From positions 23,463,580-23,527,579 of the forward strand of contig CM052355.1 in assembly GCA_028551475.1 (NCBI GenBank): 64,000 nt of DNA. Reading direction: 5' to 3'. Source of the DNA: Casuarina equisetifolia. Its lineage: Eukaryota > Streptophyta > Magnoliopsida > Fagales > Casuarinaceae. The notes beneath the pieces were generated by a model. The model saw only the letters and a list, made by a program, of their open reading frames with translations, searched no databases and was not told the DNA's origin. The translations under genes and the position numbers were made by a program. Shown piece after piece: positions 62,061-64,000 of the stretch. Numbering within the stretch: position 1 is the first letter of the stretch; every line of letters begins with the position of its first letter.

Positions 62061-62817
62061 TGCAAGTGAGTTAGTTGCCTAGTATGATTTTAGAGAAAAG
62101 GGAAAAGCCTTAAAGAAACTACAAAGACAATAACCCTAAGAAGTGGGAAGCAAGTGGGGTAAGATGATGCTAAGAAGGAAATTTCCAAAGATAATAATAA
62201 GGATATCAACATACAACACAAGGAGATACTTAAGAGCAAACTCTTTCCAAACAATCCTAAGCCTTATATGCCTTTAGTGCCATTTCCCTAAAGACTCCAA
62301 CATCACAAAATAGATAAGCAGTTTCAAAAATTCTTTGATGTATTTAAAAAATTGCACATTAACATTCTTTTTGTAGATGCTCTAACTCAAATGCCCAATT
62401 ATGCAAAAAAAAAATTAGGAAGATACTAAAAAGCAAAAGGAAGTTGGAAGAGTATGAGATAATGTGGTTGACTAAGGAGTGCTTAGTCATCTTGCAACAA
62501 AAATTGTCTTCAAAATTAGTATAGTTTCATCCTCCTTGAGTAGCAACATCAAAGATAGTTTCATCCTCCCAAGCGCTTCTTGGGAGGCAACCCAAGCAGT
62601 TTTATTATACTTTTTGTCACCATATGTTCATCACAGCTCCACATTCACATAATCTACAATTAAGGGAGTTTTCTTGTTTCTTCTTTGTTGTTTCTTTCTT
62701 TTCTTTTTTCATTGAGGACATTATTGTATTTAAGTTTGGGGGTGCAAAGTGAAATTTGTTGTGTTGGAAATGTTTTCTATTGTGTGAAAATTTTATTTTG
62801 TGTTAAATGTTGTTGTG

Positions 62818-62952
62818 TTGGAAGTGTTTTCTATTATGAAAATGTTAGAGGCATATTGAAAGTGCATTGGAAATGTTTTTTATTATGTTGGAGGCATATT
62901 GAAAGTGTGCTAGAAGTGTTTTCTATTATGTTAAAGGTATATTAAAAGTGTG
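62818..62952 (+). repeat. Tandem repeat with 43-bp unit
   Basis: Three successive units (62818-62866, 62867-62909 and 62910-62952) share 'gaagtgttttctattatg' followed by 'aggcatattgaaagtgt' with small changes. The last two are exactly 43 bp; the first carries a short insertion. Degenerate half-units flank the array on both sides (from about 62764 and to about 63030). Such minisatellites are known in the 3' noncoding part of Athila/Tat elements, which agrees with the position. Confidence 0.8.
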
Positions 62953-63410
62953 TCAGAGGTATATTGAAACTGTGCCAAAAGTGTATCTTGTGCTGAAAAT
63001 TTTATTTTTGTGTTGCAAGTTTGTTTTGTGTGAGATATATATATATATATATATTTATGTTGGATCATAATTGTCATGATTGGATCCCTCATTATGAATT
63101 CTTTGCGATTCTTAGGAAGATATAAATTTTATTCAAACCTGAAATTATTGTGTGGGTTAAGTGTTATTTTGATTATGATAATTCATCTATTAAGCACTAG
63201 AAGTCCTTTTTTTTGAAATTGTTAAAAAATTTTAGACATCATTTACTTCCAATTGAATAAAACACTTGTTAATATATATTTTATTTTTTAAGTTGAAATG
63301 AAAAGGGATTTTTGAATGACCATTGAAATATAGTTGAATCAAGTCATTTGTTTATTTTGTGATTTTCTTTTTACACACACACAATATATATAATTTTTTT
63401 ATGATAAAAG

Positions 63411-63959
63411 TGTTAGGATTGGAGAGAAAATTAGTAGGCCTAGATATATTCCATGTATGTTATAGGAATATTTTAGGAATTATTCTCCTCTGTATTGATT
63501 AGGATTCCTAGTGGTATCCAGTTAGGACTCCTAGCAATATCTAGCTAGGACTTCCTTTTTGGTGCTAGTATAAAAGGAAAAGATCATAGAAAAACCCTAA
63601 GGGCCAAAAGAAAGAGGGTTACGCATTATGAAGGCAACAACCCATGCCTCATAAGAGTGGCAACCAAAGAGTGCTACTTTGTGTAATAGCCATAGGCCAA
63701 GAGAGAATCAAGTGAGTTGTTGTGAGTATTGAGAATAGCTATGTGAGAGCTATATGTGTGAATATTGTAATCAGTACCTTTGTATTCTCATGAAGAAATC
63801 TAATAAGAGGAGAAGGGGCTAGTAGTTGCGCCGGTGACGGGGGATGTAGGACATTGTGTTGGTTTGAACCTTCTAAATCTTATGTCTCTTGTATGTTTGT
63901 TTATTTTTTTTTTTATCTATGCATCTATATGTTCATATGATGGGGTCGCTTTCGCAACA
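63411..63959 (+). mobile_element. Ty1/copia 5' LTR, element continues past the window
   Basis: A 549-bp LTR starts 'tgttaggattgg' and ends 'cgcaaca', giving the canonical TG...CA borders. A TATA-like 'tataaaagg' lies at about 63572-63580, followed by a transcribed-region style leader. Downstream sequence includes 'gccggtgacgggggatgtag', a feature I associate with Tork/Tnt1-like copia elements. The start of the internal region lies in the last 40 bases. The LTR looks whole; whether the element is intact cannot be judged from this window. Confidence 0.8.
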
Positions 63960-63961
63960 AG

Positions 63962-63974
63962 TGGTATCAAAGCC
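63962..63974 (+). other. Copia primer binding site (tRNA-iMet type)
   Basis: 'tggtatcaaagcc' two bases after the LTR end is the standard copia primer binding site complementary to the 3' end of initiator-methionine tRNA, with one difference from the usual 'tggtatcagagc'. It fixes the orientation of the element as plus strand. Confidence 0.82.
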
Positions 63975-64000
63975 AGGTTTGGATCCCAACAAATGGAAAA

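Larger units (their letters stand above)
59275..63410 (+). mobile_element. Athila-like Ty3/gypsy fossil, broken, with a nested repeat
   Basis: At about 59277-59296 'attgttgccaaggat' resembles the tRNA-Asp-type primer binding site used by Athila/Tat elements. A gag-like region follows at 59450-60060 ('PIHMLQHSMQFSGLSNND' and 'FKELLKRCPHYGLPIW' are typical Athila gag). The region is interrupted by an LTR-type repeat (60427-62060). Gag-protease linker similarity resumes at about 62280-62520 ('QFQKFFDVFKKLHINI'). At 62570-62750 there is noncoding sequence with 'cttgggaggcaacccaag' and 'ttaagtttgggggtg', landmarks of the Athila 3' region. Most of pol is missing. The copy has several breaks and is old. 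The following DNA to 63410 contains a short tandem array and AT-rich sequence, and I cannot fix its end. Confidence 0.78.

Noticed and set aside
1-64000. CRISPR arrays, operons or prokaryotic systems
   Set aside because: The window is clearly plant nuclear DNA; no regularly spaced direct repeats of CRISPR type occur, and the genes are intron-split.

Overview
The window is nuclear DNA from a flowering plant. It is AT-rich, its genes are split by GT-AG introns, and it contains a carotenoid-pathway gene plus L1, Ty1/copia and Ty3/gypsy sequences of plant type. I cannot name the species. Three host genes are convincing, and most of the rest is transposon debris.

Host genes: (1) a plus-strand TLC-domain membrane protein (coding exons 20155-24624, eight exons); (2) a minus-strand GARP/G2-like MYB transcription factor (30803-27121, five exons) with a complete DNA-binding domain and EAR-like repression motifs in its tail; (3) a minus-strand phytoene synthase, PSY (55136-49814, five exons), which makes the first committed intermediate of carotenoid biosynthesis. 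For all three I found the exon borders by translating and checking splice sites and phase; every junction keeps frame. The genes have no evident functional link.

Layout: 1-3 kb is AT-rich DNA with a dispersed LTR-type repeat. 3-9.2 kb is a decayed Ty1/copia fossil on the minus strand. 9.7-11 kb is a large inverted repeat with arms of about 570 bp. 11-17 kb holds two related L1 3' fragments and pieces of old LTRs. 18.5-24.7 kb is the TLC gene. 24.7-27 kb is intergenic. 27-31 kb is the MYB gene. 31-33.6 kb is intergenic with extreme poly-T/poly-G tracts. 33.6-36.3 kb has two L1 fragments on opposite strands. 36.3-38 kb is the front part of a gypsy fossil. 42-43.6 kb is a second large inverted repeat. 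44.6-48.7 kb is a long L1 copy with an A-rich tail. 49.8-55.1 kb is PSY, with a gypsy fossil inside its second intron. 58.8 kb holds a scrap of plastid trnI-GAU. 59-63.4 kb is an Athila-like gypsy fossil with a nested repeat. At 63.4 kb a copia 5' LTR with its primer binding site begins and runs off the window.

I found no undescribed system. The observations most worth checking are the inverted LTR-like repeats, the PSY gene structure (a GC donor, a missing last intron and a retroelement in intron 2), the EAR-like tail of the MYB protein, and the plastid tRNA insertion.
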